Source: Acorus gramineus (Eukaryota > Streptophyta > Magnoliopsida > Acorales > Acoraceae). Taken from it: a DNA stretch of 64,000 bases. The position numbers were made by a program, and so were the translations under genes. Each line of letters opens with the position of its first letter. Position 1 is the first letter of the stretch. The stretch spans positions 25,656,438 to 25,720,437 of the forward strand of contig CM060847.1 in assembly GCA_030737835.1 (NCBI GenBank). Reading direction: 5' to 3'. Positions 46,520-57,241 of this stretch are shown here, piece by piece. The notes below the pieces were generated by a model. It was given only the letters and a program-made list of their open reading frames with translations. It did not search any database and had not been told where the DNA came from.

Positions 46520-48855
46520 ATGACATATTTATCATACAAAGTAGATTCTCCTTCTATTATAAGATATCTTGAACCATTGACAAGGGATGTTTTTACCGCT
46601 CGATTTGCGGATTGTCATTTTGATGAGACAATATTCCCGTCGTTAGGGGGAGAAAATCCGTCGCCAGAAGAACGACGTGAACTTACATGGAAAACTCCAT
46701 CTTTGTCTCATCTTGATCCTCGCACTAATCAATGTGAAACTGAAGTGCAAAGAATCACCCATCTTCAAAGAATTGCGCATCAATTGCCAGATGCATTCAA
46801 TGATGCAGCAAAAGTGATGAAATCACATATTCCAGCTGCTAATACTCCAGCTCGAATTAATGTTCCAATAGGAAAAACTGCTAATATGCCGGCTAATGAA
46901 TCAACAAAAACACGCCTGAAGCGTGGAAGACCTATAGGCTCAAAAGATTCAGCTCCCCGAAGGAGAAAAACAATGAAGAATAATTCTCTAGAAGAGTATG
47001 AAACACTTGAAAGACCCACAATAATAACTCCTACAGAGGAAGAAGTCCCTGAAGTGACACAAGTCCCTGAAGAGACTGACGTCCCTGAAGTGACGCCCGT
47101 GCATGAAGAACAAGTACATGGAAATGAAGAAATTTCCATAAATTATGCAAATTCACAAATATTGTGGGATCGAAAGCAAGTGCTTGTTGATGATATATTC
47201 TCATTTGCAGTAGCTACAGAAATCATTTCAGATAATGATTTAGAACCACGTTCAGTGGATGAATGCAGACGAAAAAATTGTTGGCCACAATGGAAAGCTG
47301 CTATTCAAACAGAATTGGATTCACTTGCAAAACACCAAGTATTTGGACCAGTAGTCCTAACCCCTGAAGGTGTTAAACCAGTAGGATGTAAATGGGTGTT
47401 TGCGAGAAAACGAAATGAAAGAAACGAGATTGTTAGATACAAAGCTCGTCTTGTGGCACAGGGTTTCCTGCAGAGACCTGGGATAGATTTTGAAGAGACA
47501 TATTCTCCTGTGATGGACACAATCACATTTCGGTATTTAATTAGTCTTGTAGTCTCAGAAGGACTTGACATGCAGCTAATGGATGTGGTTACTGCATATT
47601 TATATGGAAAATTAGATACCGACATTTATATGAAAGTTCCTGAAGGACTAAAATTGCCTGAAGCAAAACCACGAAACATGTACTCAATCAAGCTAAGACG
47701 ATCCTTGTATGGGTTAAAGCAATCTGGACGAATGTGGTATAACCGTCTTAGTGAGTACTTAATAAAAGAAGGATATGTCAATGATCCAATATGCCCCTGT
47801 ATATTTATTAAGAAAACGGAACTCGGATTTACCATTATTGCAGTATATGTTGATGATATTAATCTAATTGGGACTCCTGAAGAGCTCGAAAAGGCTTCCG
47901 AATATCTGAAAAAGGAGTTTGAAATGAAAGATCTTGGAAAAACAAGATATTGTCTCGGCTTGCAAATTGAGCAAAGTTCAAATGGGATACTTGTTCATCA
48001 AACAACATATGTTGAAAAAATCCTGAAGCGTTTTAATATGGACAAATGTCATCCATTAAGTACTCCAATGGTAGTAAGGTTACTTGACCCAAAAAGGATC
48101 CTTTTCGTCCAAAAGAAGATACTGAAAATCTTCTTGGTCCTGAAGTACCATATCTTAGTGCAATTGGTGCCTTATTATATTTGGCCCAATGCACTAGACC
48201 TGACATTGCATTTTCAGTTAATTTATTGGCCAGATTTAGCTCTGCACCAACTCGAAGGCATTGGAATGGTGTGAAGCACATTTTTCGTTATCTTCGTGGA
48301 ACGTCAGACATGGGTCTATTCTATGCAAAGGATTCCAATAATGGTGCACAACTAAAGGGTTATGCAGATTCAGGATATCTTTCAGATCCTCACAAGGCTC
48401 GCTCACAAACAGGCTATGTATTCACTTGCGGTGGCACAGCAATCTCTTGGCGATCTACGAAACAGACTTTGGTCGCCACGTCTTCTAACCACTCTGAGAT
48501 TCTTGCACTCCACGAAGCAAGCCGGGAATGCGTGTGGATAAGGTCTTTGGTTCATCATATTCGTACTGCATGCGGACTATCTCTCATTACAGATGTTCCA
48601 ACAACTATATATGAAGACAATGCAGCATGCATTGCTCAAATCAAAGGGGGATATATCAAGGGTGATAGAACAAAGCATATTTCTCCAAAATTCTTTTACA
48701 CTCATGAGCTCCAGCAGAGACATGAAATTGATGTTCAACAAATTCAGTCAAAGGACAATCTTGCAGATTTGTTTACTAAAGCTTTGTCGACATCAACATT
48801 CAAGAAGCTGGTGTATGAAATCGGGATGCGACGAGTTTGCGACCAAAATTCTTGA
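46520..48855 (+). pseudogene. copia integrase tail, reverse transcriptase and RNase H
   Basis: The frame from 46520 gives the end of integrase and the linker (LPDAFNDAAKVMKSHIPAAN), then RT from about 47255 (GCKWVFARKRN, VVTAYLYGKLD, LYGLKQSGRMW). The catalytic box is YVDDINLIG near 47848. A frameshift between about 48075 and 48180 ends this frame; RNase H continues in 48181-48855 (YADSGYLSD, SNHSEILALHE, IYEDNAACI, LADLFTKAL). One indel therefore separates an otherwise well kept RT-RNase H. The upstream functions are gone, so the element could move only with help. Confidence 0.9.
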
Positions 48856-49097
48856 AATCTTGTACTTATGAGGGGGAGTAATTTTTGATGACATTTTGCG
48901 AACTGTACTCTTTTTCCTTCGCCTAGGTTTTGTCCCATTGGGTTTTCCTGGCAAGGTTTTAATGAGGCAGTGTCAAACGCATACACTATTATACGATTAA
49001 GTTACATTGTACTCTTTTTCCTTCGCTTTGGTTTTTTCCCATTGGGTTTTCCAAGCAAGGTTTTAATGAGGCAATTTTCTTAGCGTGGTGGTCATCC

Positions 49098-49106
49098 AAG
49101 GGGGAG
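49098..49106 (+). other. Polypurine tract of the gag-less copia element
   Basis: AAGGGGGAG lies directly before TGTTGTGAATATGG, the start of the 3' LTR. Confidence 0.88.
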
Positions 49107-49432
49107 TGTTGTGAATATGGTGGATAACCACCACTTCTCTAACACATAACCTCCCCACTCTTCAACTCCATAACCCCCTCATTCAACTCCATAACCTCCC
49201 CCACTCTTCTATTCCATAACACTCCCATTATTGCCCCACTATCTCCCCCTCACCTCTATAGACTTGTAACTCTCCACCTTTGGGATTCCTCTATGCACCC
49301 TATAAATAGAGGGGTTCTCTCTTGTATTCAACCAAAAAATAGTGAATAAGAATCTCTCTCTACTTCTCTTCTATATGCTTGTGTGCTTTGTTTATATACT
49401 CTTATATATCATATTCTATTTAGTTTACAACA
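49107..49432 (+). mobile_element. 3' LTR of the gag-less copia element
   Basis: A 326-bp LTR runs from TGTTGTGAAT to TTTACAACA. It is nearly identical to the 5' copy (43749-44032), so the insertion is young although its coding region is gutted. The bases after it (ATAAC) have no partner at the truncated 5' side. Confidence 0.92.
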
Positions 49433-50541
49433 ATAACAAATTTTTAAAAATTTAAATCCTGAGATCTGAGAGATACTTAATTAGATCAGAAATAATTTTG
49501 TAATCTAACATAAGATATGGATAATAATTACATCAATCAAATGGAGATAACATTTATTTCATTCAAAACATGTAAATCTTAAATCCTTTTGCATACCCAT
49601 TCATACCAGATTTAATTTATTTATTTATTTATTTGACATTCATTTAAACCTTCATTAAAACAATAACATAAATGCCATACAAAGTCTAAGAATCCCAATT
49701 GACATGCCGATTAAAATAAATAAAATCATCAAATCCAAATGGAAAACGTATGATCATAACCAATCTGCCTCTACTGTAAATCATACACAGAATATATGAA
49801 CAAGGTTCATTTCATTAAATATATATGTATATTTAAGTTGGATCATAAATAAAAAAATCACATAATATTTTGATTGGGTCAATCGGGTCTAACGGGTTCA
49901 TAGGATCGGTGGGGGTGGACCCAGACCCGACCCGTTTTGATTGTCGGGTCCTTCGGGTCGGGTATTTACGTCTTTTATCGGGTTGGGTCCGGGTCTACCC
50001 GCGACCCGTTGGCAGGCCTACTTGTAGTACACCTTGAGAAGGATAAGGGATCGTCGTATCTTTGGAGTGAATTGCCAGTGAACCACTGCACCGAAGTAGG
50101 GTGAAATCTACTTTTTCAAAAAGCGCATTTGGGTGCTTCGATCCATCACAATTATCAGACTTTTTTAACTCTATTTAATTCTATATTTGTTGTGGTTTTG
50201 GTTTTTTCAAAATTTAAAAACTCAATGTTTTTTCATCAACATATTCTTCTTCTCGAATGTTGATCAGTATAGTAGAGTCGTAGCTACTTTTTTGTTTATA
50301 GCAAAGTTTCTCCTGGCGAGTTATGAGTTTGATGAATATGTTGATGGAATTTTTATTCCCTTTCCCTTTTAGACATAACAAGATGTTGTGCGTGCCAAAT
50401 AAATATTAAACTAAATACAAATTTTTATAATTATCACATGAAGAAGATAACATCAATTATATATTACGTCATGCATGCTCTAAAATATATAGTAAAAGCA
50501 TAAAATAAAAGATATAGAGATTAAAAAAATGTATCTGAAAA
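49433..50541 (+). other. AT-rich intergenic DNA with a GGGTC-rich patch
   Basis: No gene is visible. The patch 49878-50020 is full of GGGTCGGGT and GACCCG words and ends GACCCGTTGGCAGGCCTA. That end resembles one terminus of a hAT-type non-autonomous element; the other terminus was not found. Confidence 0.45.
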
Positions 50542-51556
50542 TGTGGAAGCGAGTGAAGATACTCTGTCTTCAATGAATAAGACTCCCTCACACACAGGGT
50601 TAAATGACTCTGATACGTACTGAGGATTACTCCTCTTTGTTAGTTCCAATCTTGGAACACAGAGTACTTTAGGATATTAAGTTAACCGAGGAACCTATGC
50701 CTCTTGATGAAAGACAATTTGAAAGATAAAAACTGATATTTTATTCCTCCATGCCATATCATATAAATAGGCATAACAAAGCTCCTGATATGCACTACCA
50801 AGAAATTCTAAAAGAAGTTACATCTAACAATAAAATAGGAGAAGATCAGTTCTTCTCTGATTATTTGGCCTATCCTAACAACTTAGACTATCAACAATAT
50901 TATCCCTACTAAATAGAATGATCTACTATGATATCCACGCACGTAACAACTCCATCCCCCTTAAAAAGGGCCTCGTCCTCAAGGCTGTGATTAGGAAACT
51001 GCTTCTTCATGGCTTCAAGGTCCCCCCTAGTTGTCATTCATAATTAAATCACCATCTTCTTCGTAACATGCTTCAATCAAGAATATTTTTTTGCATCGAT
51101 GTCCTGGAACAAATCTTTCATTACAATTATAACACAGCCCTTTATCACGTCGCTCCTGTAATTCCGCGGATGATATTAGTCGAACTGGAATAGAAGAGCT
51201 GTTAGTTGTCATCTCTTTGTTCGTCAAAAAGTTATTTGAATCTTGAGTTGAAATGATTTGCCTCTGCGCGACATTACGAGCTTCATACAAACGAGCTAGC
51301 CCAATGGCAGATGATAAAGATGTAGGACGTCCAGATAACACATCAGCTTTGATTGTATCTTTCAACCCACTAATGAAACAACTGACTTGTAAGTTTTGAG
51401 GAAGGTGTCCTACCTTAGATCACAACTTCTCAAATTGAGTTTGATAATCTCGTACAAATCCATCTTGTTGCAACCTTGCTAGCTCTCCGAAAAAGTCTTG
51501 AAATTGGGTTGGGCCATACCGAGTATGTACGCCGTCGCAAAACTCCTGCCTGTTAG

Positions 51557-52320
51557 TGTTGGGCCTATTTTGAATGACCCATTATTTGGTTGACCAAAAA
51601 TTGAGTATTCATTTTTTCCTTCCCAACACTTTTAATCCCACATCGGTTAAAACCACTTCATTGTTTCATCTTATATATAGAGTTAAACCATTCCATTGTT
51701 GAGACTTGTTGGACCAAACCCCTACGCGCGCGCACACGAGGCCCAACCCATCAACCTCTGTGGGTGCGCGCTCGCACGTCGCGCCTGCACACGAGGCGGG
51801 CGCGCCGAGATCTCTCGCGACAACTCCTTTTTGAATTTGAATTGTTTCTAAAACCGCCACCATGATTATTTCCAAAACCATCCGCGTCGAGATCTCTCAA
51901 CGGATGCGTGTATTAATTGCCCGTTAATGTGCGCAATTAAGTGGTCGGGTTATAATTTTAATGTGCGCAATTAAGTGGTCGGTTTTCCTTTTTTGTGAAC
52001 GTTGTTAGACTGCCTATATAAAGGTGTCAAATTGGTCTCTCTCAAATCAATGAAATCACAAGTTCAAAGCCCACCTACAACCACTGTTCTTCTGTTTTTG
52101 GTTTTTTCCTTTATAGAGGTGTCTGTTATTTCACTTTCTTTATTATCTGATCTGAGCGTCTGAAAGGATCGCGGCTATTCATTGTGGTCTCCTCGTAGCT
52201 CGCACTCCGATGAGGCATAACCCTGGTGGTCATATCTCTCAGTGGTAAGAGCCGTTCATCCCTGTGTGTGGGGGGCCTTATTCACCGAGGACAGAGCGTC
52301 TCTTCACGCTTCTACCAACA
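51557..52320 (+). mobile_element. LTR-like segment with TGTTGG...CCAACA ends
   Basis: The 764-bp segment has perfect 6-bp inverted ends and the LTR-like word ATCCCACATCGGTTAAAACC near its start. It is related to the LTR at 50542-56993. Left flank GTTAG, right flank CTGAT: no direct duplication of its own. However GTTAG also precedes the whole block and GTTGG follows it at 53964, so this and the next element may have gone in as one composite or one inside the other. About 150 bp of unassigned sequence (52321-52468) separates them. Confidence 0.55.
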
Positions 52321-52468
52321 CTGATATGTTTTTCTAATCCTCTGTTCTTTATTTGCAGAATATTTGCTGTGTTTTCATATTGGTTTGAATCTGTGGCCTT
52401 ACTAGGTTCTTTGCATTGCCTTGATTTTGATAAAGTTTTCAACACTGCCAAGTTAGCATTTTTGCCAA

Positions 52469-53963
52469 GTCATTATTATGAGAATATTGACTCTTTATTA
52501 TCATTATTATGATATTATTAGTTTCCTAGTTTCCTTTATGATATTTTAGGTTTTCTTTTATGTATCTATAAATAGAGTATTTGGCTCCTCTAATACAATA
52601 ACAAGAATTCCCTTTTATTTATTTTAACATGGTATCAGAGCCACTTAAAAAACCCTAAATCCATAAATATTTTCTTTTCTTTTTCCCTGCTCCGATTGAT
52701 GAATCTTCAATCGGAGCAAGGGAGGACTCTTGGTATCCATATCTACATAAGTTTCTCTTCTTCTTCCCCGCTCTAATTGGAGAGTCTTCAATCGAAGCGG
52801 GGGAGGACTTTTGACCGTCTTCCTCGCGCCGTCACACATCGCCGTCCGCACCACTGCCGCTGTCTATCTCGCGCGATTGCCTGATCACCCTATCACAACA
52901 GGGTACCAAAAAGTCCTCCCCTGTTGCGCCGTCGCCCGTCTCGGCCTTCGTAGCAGTAGCCCTTCGTAGCCAGTCGTCTGCCCGTGAGCCCGTGAATCGT
53001 CCGCTCGTTTTTCCGCATGCATTCACGGGCTTACGCATGAGATCATCAACCAAGATCCACCAACCAAATATCAATAACAATAGGTAATCTATTGATTATT
53101 TAAAATATCAAAACAATAGAATCATCCATCATGGTGCGGTGAGTCGTGGATCCCGGCAATATTTTCCATCATCTATCAATATGTTCCACGACTCGACACG
53201 CGAGCATCGTCCACCGCACGCGCAGAACCGCGAACTCCTCCTCCACGGGCATCGTCATGTCCGATTCAATTCACGGACTTCCTGCAGAGGATCATGTACA
53301 TAGGCGTGAAGTCAACCCGATCCGTGTTCACTGACGTTGTCCTCTACGGAGAAATCGTTTGCTGTTGTCGTCATCGTAGCCTCTAGCGTCTCCTTGTCAT
53401 CATCGTCATTGTTAGCGCGCCTTTTGTCTCTGTCATCATCTATGTTGCCTGTCCGCGCTAGTCTGCCGTGCCCTCGGCGTGCGCCTCCGAGCGCCTCCAT
53501 GTTCACATCCTCTCCTTGTGCCTCCGTGAGCCCTATGCGTGCCATTTGATCTAGTGGACCACCGACTCTGACAGACTTAAGAAGAGCGGGAGCGACTCTG
53601 ACTGACTTAACGAGCGAGAGCGACTCTGACTGACTCAAGAAGAACATGAGCGAAGTGATGGATCCCAAAAGACAGATGATGATTACTAATTCACAAAATC
53701 GAGTTCTTTGATTACTGGAGTTGTTTGTTATTTTTGTGCAAACTTTAAGGGTTCTAACATTCAGAGTTTGGAAGGGGGTGTTAAAGAGTCATTATTATGA
53801 GAATATTGATTATTTATTATCATTATTATGATATTATTAGTTTCTTAGTTTTCTTAATTTTCTTTTCTTTTATGATATTTTAGGTTTTCCTTTATGTATC
53901 TATAAATAGAGCATTTGACTCCTCTAATACAATAACAAGAATTTCCTTTTATTTATTCTAACA
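52469..53963 (+). mobile_element. TRIM-like small LTR retrotransposon
   Basis: Two short LTRs (about 52469-52629 and 53778-53963) share GTCATTATTATGAGAATATT, TATCTATAAATAGAG and CAATAACAAGAATT. An initiator tRNA-Met primer-binding site (52630-52642) follows the left copy. A polypurine tract GGAAGGGGG (53769-53777) precedes the right. The interior of 1.1 kb is GC-rich and codes nothing recognisable. Near its start two units (about 52690-52730 and 52768-52810) each form a hairpin around CTCCGATTGATGAATCTTCA and its complement. The total length of about 1.5 kb fits the TRIM class of non-coding LTR elements. The left LTR lacks its first few bases. Confidence 0.85.
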
Positions 53964-55090
53964 GTTGGTACCATAATTGAGCATCTGCTTCCAAATGAAA
54001 GGATGCAAGCGCCACATGTTCTTCCTCGGGTGTTTGATGGAATTGAAAGATATGTTCCATCCTACAAACCCAACTGGTCCTGTCTTCTCCACCATTAAAA
54101 CGGGGAAAATCGAGTTTGATGAATTTTGGAGCGTAGGAATGTTGCGATCCATTTTGACAAGTCCATGTTGTGTTGCCAGATCATCCACCATGGTTCTGGG
54201 GTGGATATCTGGAGTTTTCTTCTTCCTCGCGCACTAGGTTGGTCGGGGGTGAATTAGTTTGTGAATTGAGCCTATCAAATAGTTCCGAAAGTTTCTGCAT
54301 AATCTGTTGTTGACCAGTGACGAGAGAGCCCACTTCAGCCTTCAACTTCTCCACTCTCTGATCCATGCCCTTGCTCTGATACCACAATGGTATGTACTGA
54401 GGATTACTCCTCTTCTCTTTGTTGGTTCCAATCTTGGAACAGAGATACTTTAGGATATTAGGTTAATTGAGGAACCTATCTCTAATAACTGTTATTTTAT
54501 TCCTCCATGTCTTATCATATAAATAGGCATAACAAAGCACCTGATATGCACTACCAAGAAAATCTAAAAGAAGTTACATCTAACAATAAAATAGGAGAAG
54601 ATCAGTTATTCTCTGATTATTTGGTTTATCCTAACAACTTATACTCAACAATATTATCCCTACTAAATAGAATGATCTGCTATGATATCCACCCACGTAA
54701 CAGACTCTTACCACTGAGAGATATGACCATAATGGGTTTTACTCTCCGGGATGCGAGCTATGGAAGAACCACGATGAACGGATTGCGATCATTTCAAACG
54801 CCCAGATCAAGGATCAAAATAACAAGAGATTGATAAGTGAAAAATGAAAAGATGAGTTAATCACTTGAGAATGAACACTTTCTGCTTGATGTGGCAAAGC
54901 CCTAAGCATGCAACTCTTATCTCCTTTGGTAGCAGGTCACATTTTATGGTGAAGATGAAACTTAATTAGAAACTCATATATTTATGTGTATATGGAATAG
55001 GTGCTTAAAGGGTTGATTCCCCTCAAGAAATGAGACATATGGTCCTTTGTATACACAAGGAACCATAAGCAAAACGTCTCATACAATTAA

Positions 55091-56788
55091 GGGTTAAAGA
55101 CATTCACGTCCCTACAAATATAAGAAAACCCATACAAGTCCTTACTAAAATTGTGACAAACGTACAAGTCTCTGAAAACTCAGAAAAACTCAATTATCAT
55201 CCCTGAGTTAAATTTACATCCAAACTAACAAAATATTTCCAGAATATTCCATCACATATAATTATGTAGACATCAAAGTCCTTATAAATAGTCATAAAGA
55301 CAAATTAGTCTTTGCAAAAGACAAAATCCCCCCTTAAAGACTTTTACATTAAATTGTGTACACATTATAGTCCCTATAAACAATCATAAAGACAAATTAG
55401 TCCCCGCAAAAGATAAAATTGCCCATAAAAGACTTTTACATTTATTTGAACAGACATTACAGTCCTTATTAACAATCGTAAAGAGAAATTAGTCCCCGTA
55501 AAAGACAAAAATACACCTGAATGATTTTTACATTTAATTGTGTAGACATTGCAGTTCTTATAAACAATAATAAAGATAAATAATATAATTTATTTATTTA
55601 TTCATCTTCTATCCTATCGCTCACACTCCATCTGAAGATCTCAATTTGGATATAAAAAATATTTTAACCGATAGAATGCATTCTTTTTACCTTTTTGTTT
55701 GTAGGAAAGTAAAATAAGTAACATATGTTTATTAAAATTCTCTCTGCTAGGAATGTAAATAAACAAATTTTGTAGAAAATCATGCATATGTATTTCAAAA
55801 AAAGCAAACACCTTAAAGAAATAAGCATTATTCATTACTTAATTGAATAGACATTACAGTCCTTATTAACAATCGTAAAGAGAAATTAGTCCCTGTAAAA
55901 GACAAAAATACACCAGAATGATTTTTACATTTAATTGTGTAGACATTGCAGTTCTTATAAACAATCATAAAGATAAATAATATAATTTATTTATTTATTC
56001 ATCTTCTATCCTATCGCTCACACTCCATCTGAAGATCTCAATTTGGATATAAAAAATATTTTAACCGATAGAATACATTCTTTTTACCTTTTTGTTTGTA
56101 GGAAAGTAAAATAAGTAACATGTGTTTATTAAAATTCTATCTGCTAGGAATGTAAATAAACAAATTTTGTAGAAAATCATGCATATGTATTTCAAAAAAA
56201 GCAAACACCTTAAAGAAATAAACATTATTCATTACTTATTCAGGTAGAGTGTGAGCGATAGGATAAAAGATGAAAAAATAAATAAAAATGTTATATTATT
56301 TATCTTTATGATTGTTTATAAGAACTGCAATGTCTACACAATTAAATATAAAAATTCTTCAGGGGCATTTTTGTCTTTTACAAGGACCAATTTGTCTTTA
56401 TGATTATTTATAAGGACTGTAATGTCTATTCAATTAACTGTAAAAATCTTTCAGAGGCAATTTTGTCTCTTGCAGGGACTAATTTGTCTTTATGATTGTT
56501 TATAGAGACTGCAATGCGTACACAATTTAACGTAAAAGTCTTTTAGGGACAATTTGTATTTTGCAAGGACTAATATGTCTTTATGACTGTTTATAAGGAC
56601 TTCAATCTCTATACAATTATATATGATGGAACATTTTGAGAATATTCCGTTATGTTTGGATGAAAATTTAATTCAGGGATGATAATTGGGTTATTCTGAA
56701 TTTTCAAGGACTCGTACATTTGTCTCAATTTTAGTAGGGACTTATAAGGGTTTTTTCATGTTTGTAGGGACTTAGATGTCTTTAACCC
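55091..56788. mobile_element. Non-autonomous Mutator-like element with long inverted arms
   Basis: The element begins GGGTTAAAGACATTCACG and ends CTTAGATGTCTTTAACCC. A 9-bp duplication TACAATTAA flanks it (55082-55090 and 56789-56797), typical of Mutator-like elements. The inverted arms extend about 540 bp each (55091-55633 against 56243-56788). They are made of related sub-units with GTCCTTATAAACAATCATAAA and GACAAATTAGTCCC. Between the arms a segment is repeated in direct orientation. No transposase is present. Confidence 0.92.
55445..56240 (+). repeat. Direct duplication, period about 400 bp, inside the Mutator-like element
   Basis: The inner part of the left arm and the adjoining spacer are present twice in a row: GACATTACAGTCCTTATTAA starts near 55450 and again near 55851. 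ATCTGAAGATCTCAATTTGG is at about 55631 and 56029. CAAACACCTTAAAGAAATAA is at about 55806 and 56203. The copies are nearly identical, so the duplication is recent. Confidence 0.9.
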
Positions 56789-56993
56789 TACAATTAAATC
56801 AACCGATAAACATTCATTTGAGAATTAAACTCTTTAAATGGATGCAATGATTTCATTTGTAACTCATGCATTAATTATCATTCATGCATTCAATTATAAA
56901 ACATTTATATGTGAATGAACCTCCAAAACGTTTGTAATTATATAGGCCAGTTATAACATATTATTATGTATTTTTGGTCATCAAATTCTAACA

Positions 56994-57241
56994 CAAGATA
57001 CAACCCAGGTGCAAGGACAAAGAGAAGTTCTTGCGTTTCCTCCGACGGAGGTAGTTAAAACCTACACTAGAAATGCTTGTAATTGGATAACCACGTCTGG
57101 ACATCACTGCCTCTTATTCATTGTCTTTACTATTTTAATTGCCTAAAATTATTTCTTTCCACGAACTACTAAAATATCTAGGGACAAAATGTGCACTTAG
57201 AATAATTTTCTTTCCAACACATTTAGAAACAGAGTGGAAGC
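56994..57241 (+). other. Possible 5' leader of the split candidate exon
   Basis: The stretch between the small LTR and the ATG at 57242 shows no repeat. It may be the upstream region of the candidate exon, but nothing beyond position suggests this. Confidence 0.25.

Larger units (their letters stand above)
51027..54366 (-). pseudogene. gag: gypsy gag, split by nested insertions
   Basis: Gag starts at 54366 (MDQRVEKLKAEVGSL) and runs with frameshifts to 53964 (FHLEADAQLWY-like, about 53985). After the nested block it resumes at 51556 with TRYGPTQFQDFF and passes one TGA. It ends with a zinc-knuckle segment (LCYNCNERFVPGHRCKK, about 51085-51135) and a stop at 51027-51029. About 50 bp later come codons resembling the very end of gypsy pol (SLEDEALFKGDG), so protease, RT, RNase H and integrase were deleted as one block. 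Confidence 0.85.
50611..54702 (-). mobile_element. Non-autonomous Ty3/gypsy element with gag only
   Basis: The LTRs are 50611-50948 and 54388-54702, with near-identical cores (GTACTGAGGATTACTCCTCT, AGAAGTTACATCTAACAATA). The flanks are GACTC on both sides (50606-50610 and 54703-54707). The reverse of an initiator tRNA-Met primer-binding site lies at 54373-54384. The reverse of a polypurine tract (CCCCCTT) lies at about 50956-50962. Between them only gag and the last codons of pol remain, plus a nested insertion at 51557-53963. Confidence 0.9.
50542..56993 (-). mobile_element. Small LTR (about 650 bp net), minus orientation, interrupted by two insertions
   Basis: Three blocks read together on the minus strand: 56993-56798, 55090-54708 and 50610-50542. 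The joined sequence begins TGTTAGAATTTGATGACC and ends in CTTCACTCGCTTCCACA. It parallels the LTR at 51557-52320: both have GGTCATATCTCTCAGTGGTA, then a CCCTGTGTGTG word, then TTCACGC/TTCACTCGCTTC. The interrupters are a gypsy element (50611-54702) and a Mutator-like element (55091-56788). No outer target duplication was found (GAAAA and CAAGA). Confidence 0.65.

Noticed and set aside
49878..50020. Complete hAT-type element
   Set aside because: Only one terminus-like sequence is visible; the matching end and an 8-bp duplication were not found.
52200..52260. tRNA-like look of TCTCAGTGGTAAGAGCC
   Set aside because: The word is part of an LTR shared with 54703-54730, and no cloverleaf with acceptor stem can be drawn.
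53146..53668. Overlapping ORFs on both strands in the TRIM interior
   Set aside because: No family signature, and the region lies inside a non-coding element between its primer site and polypurine tract.
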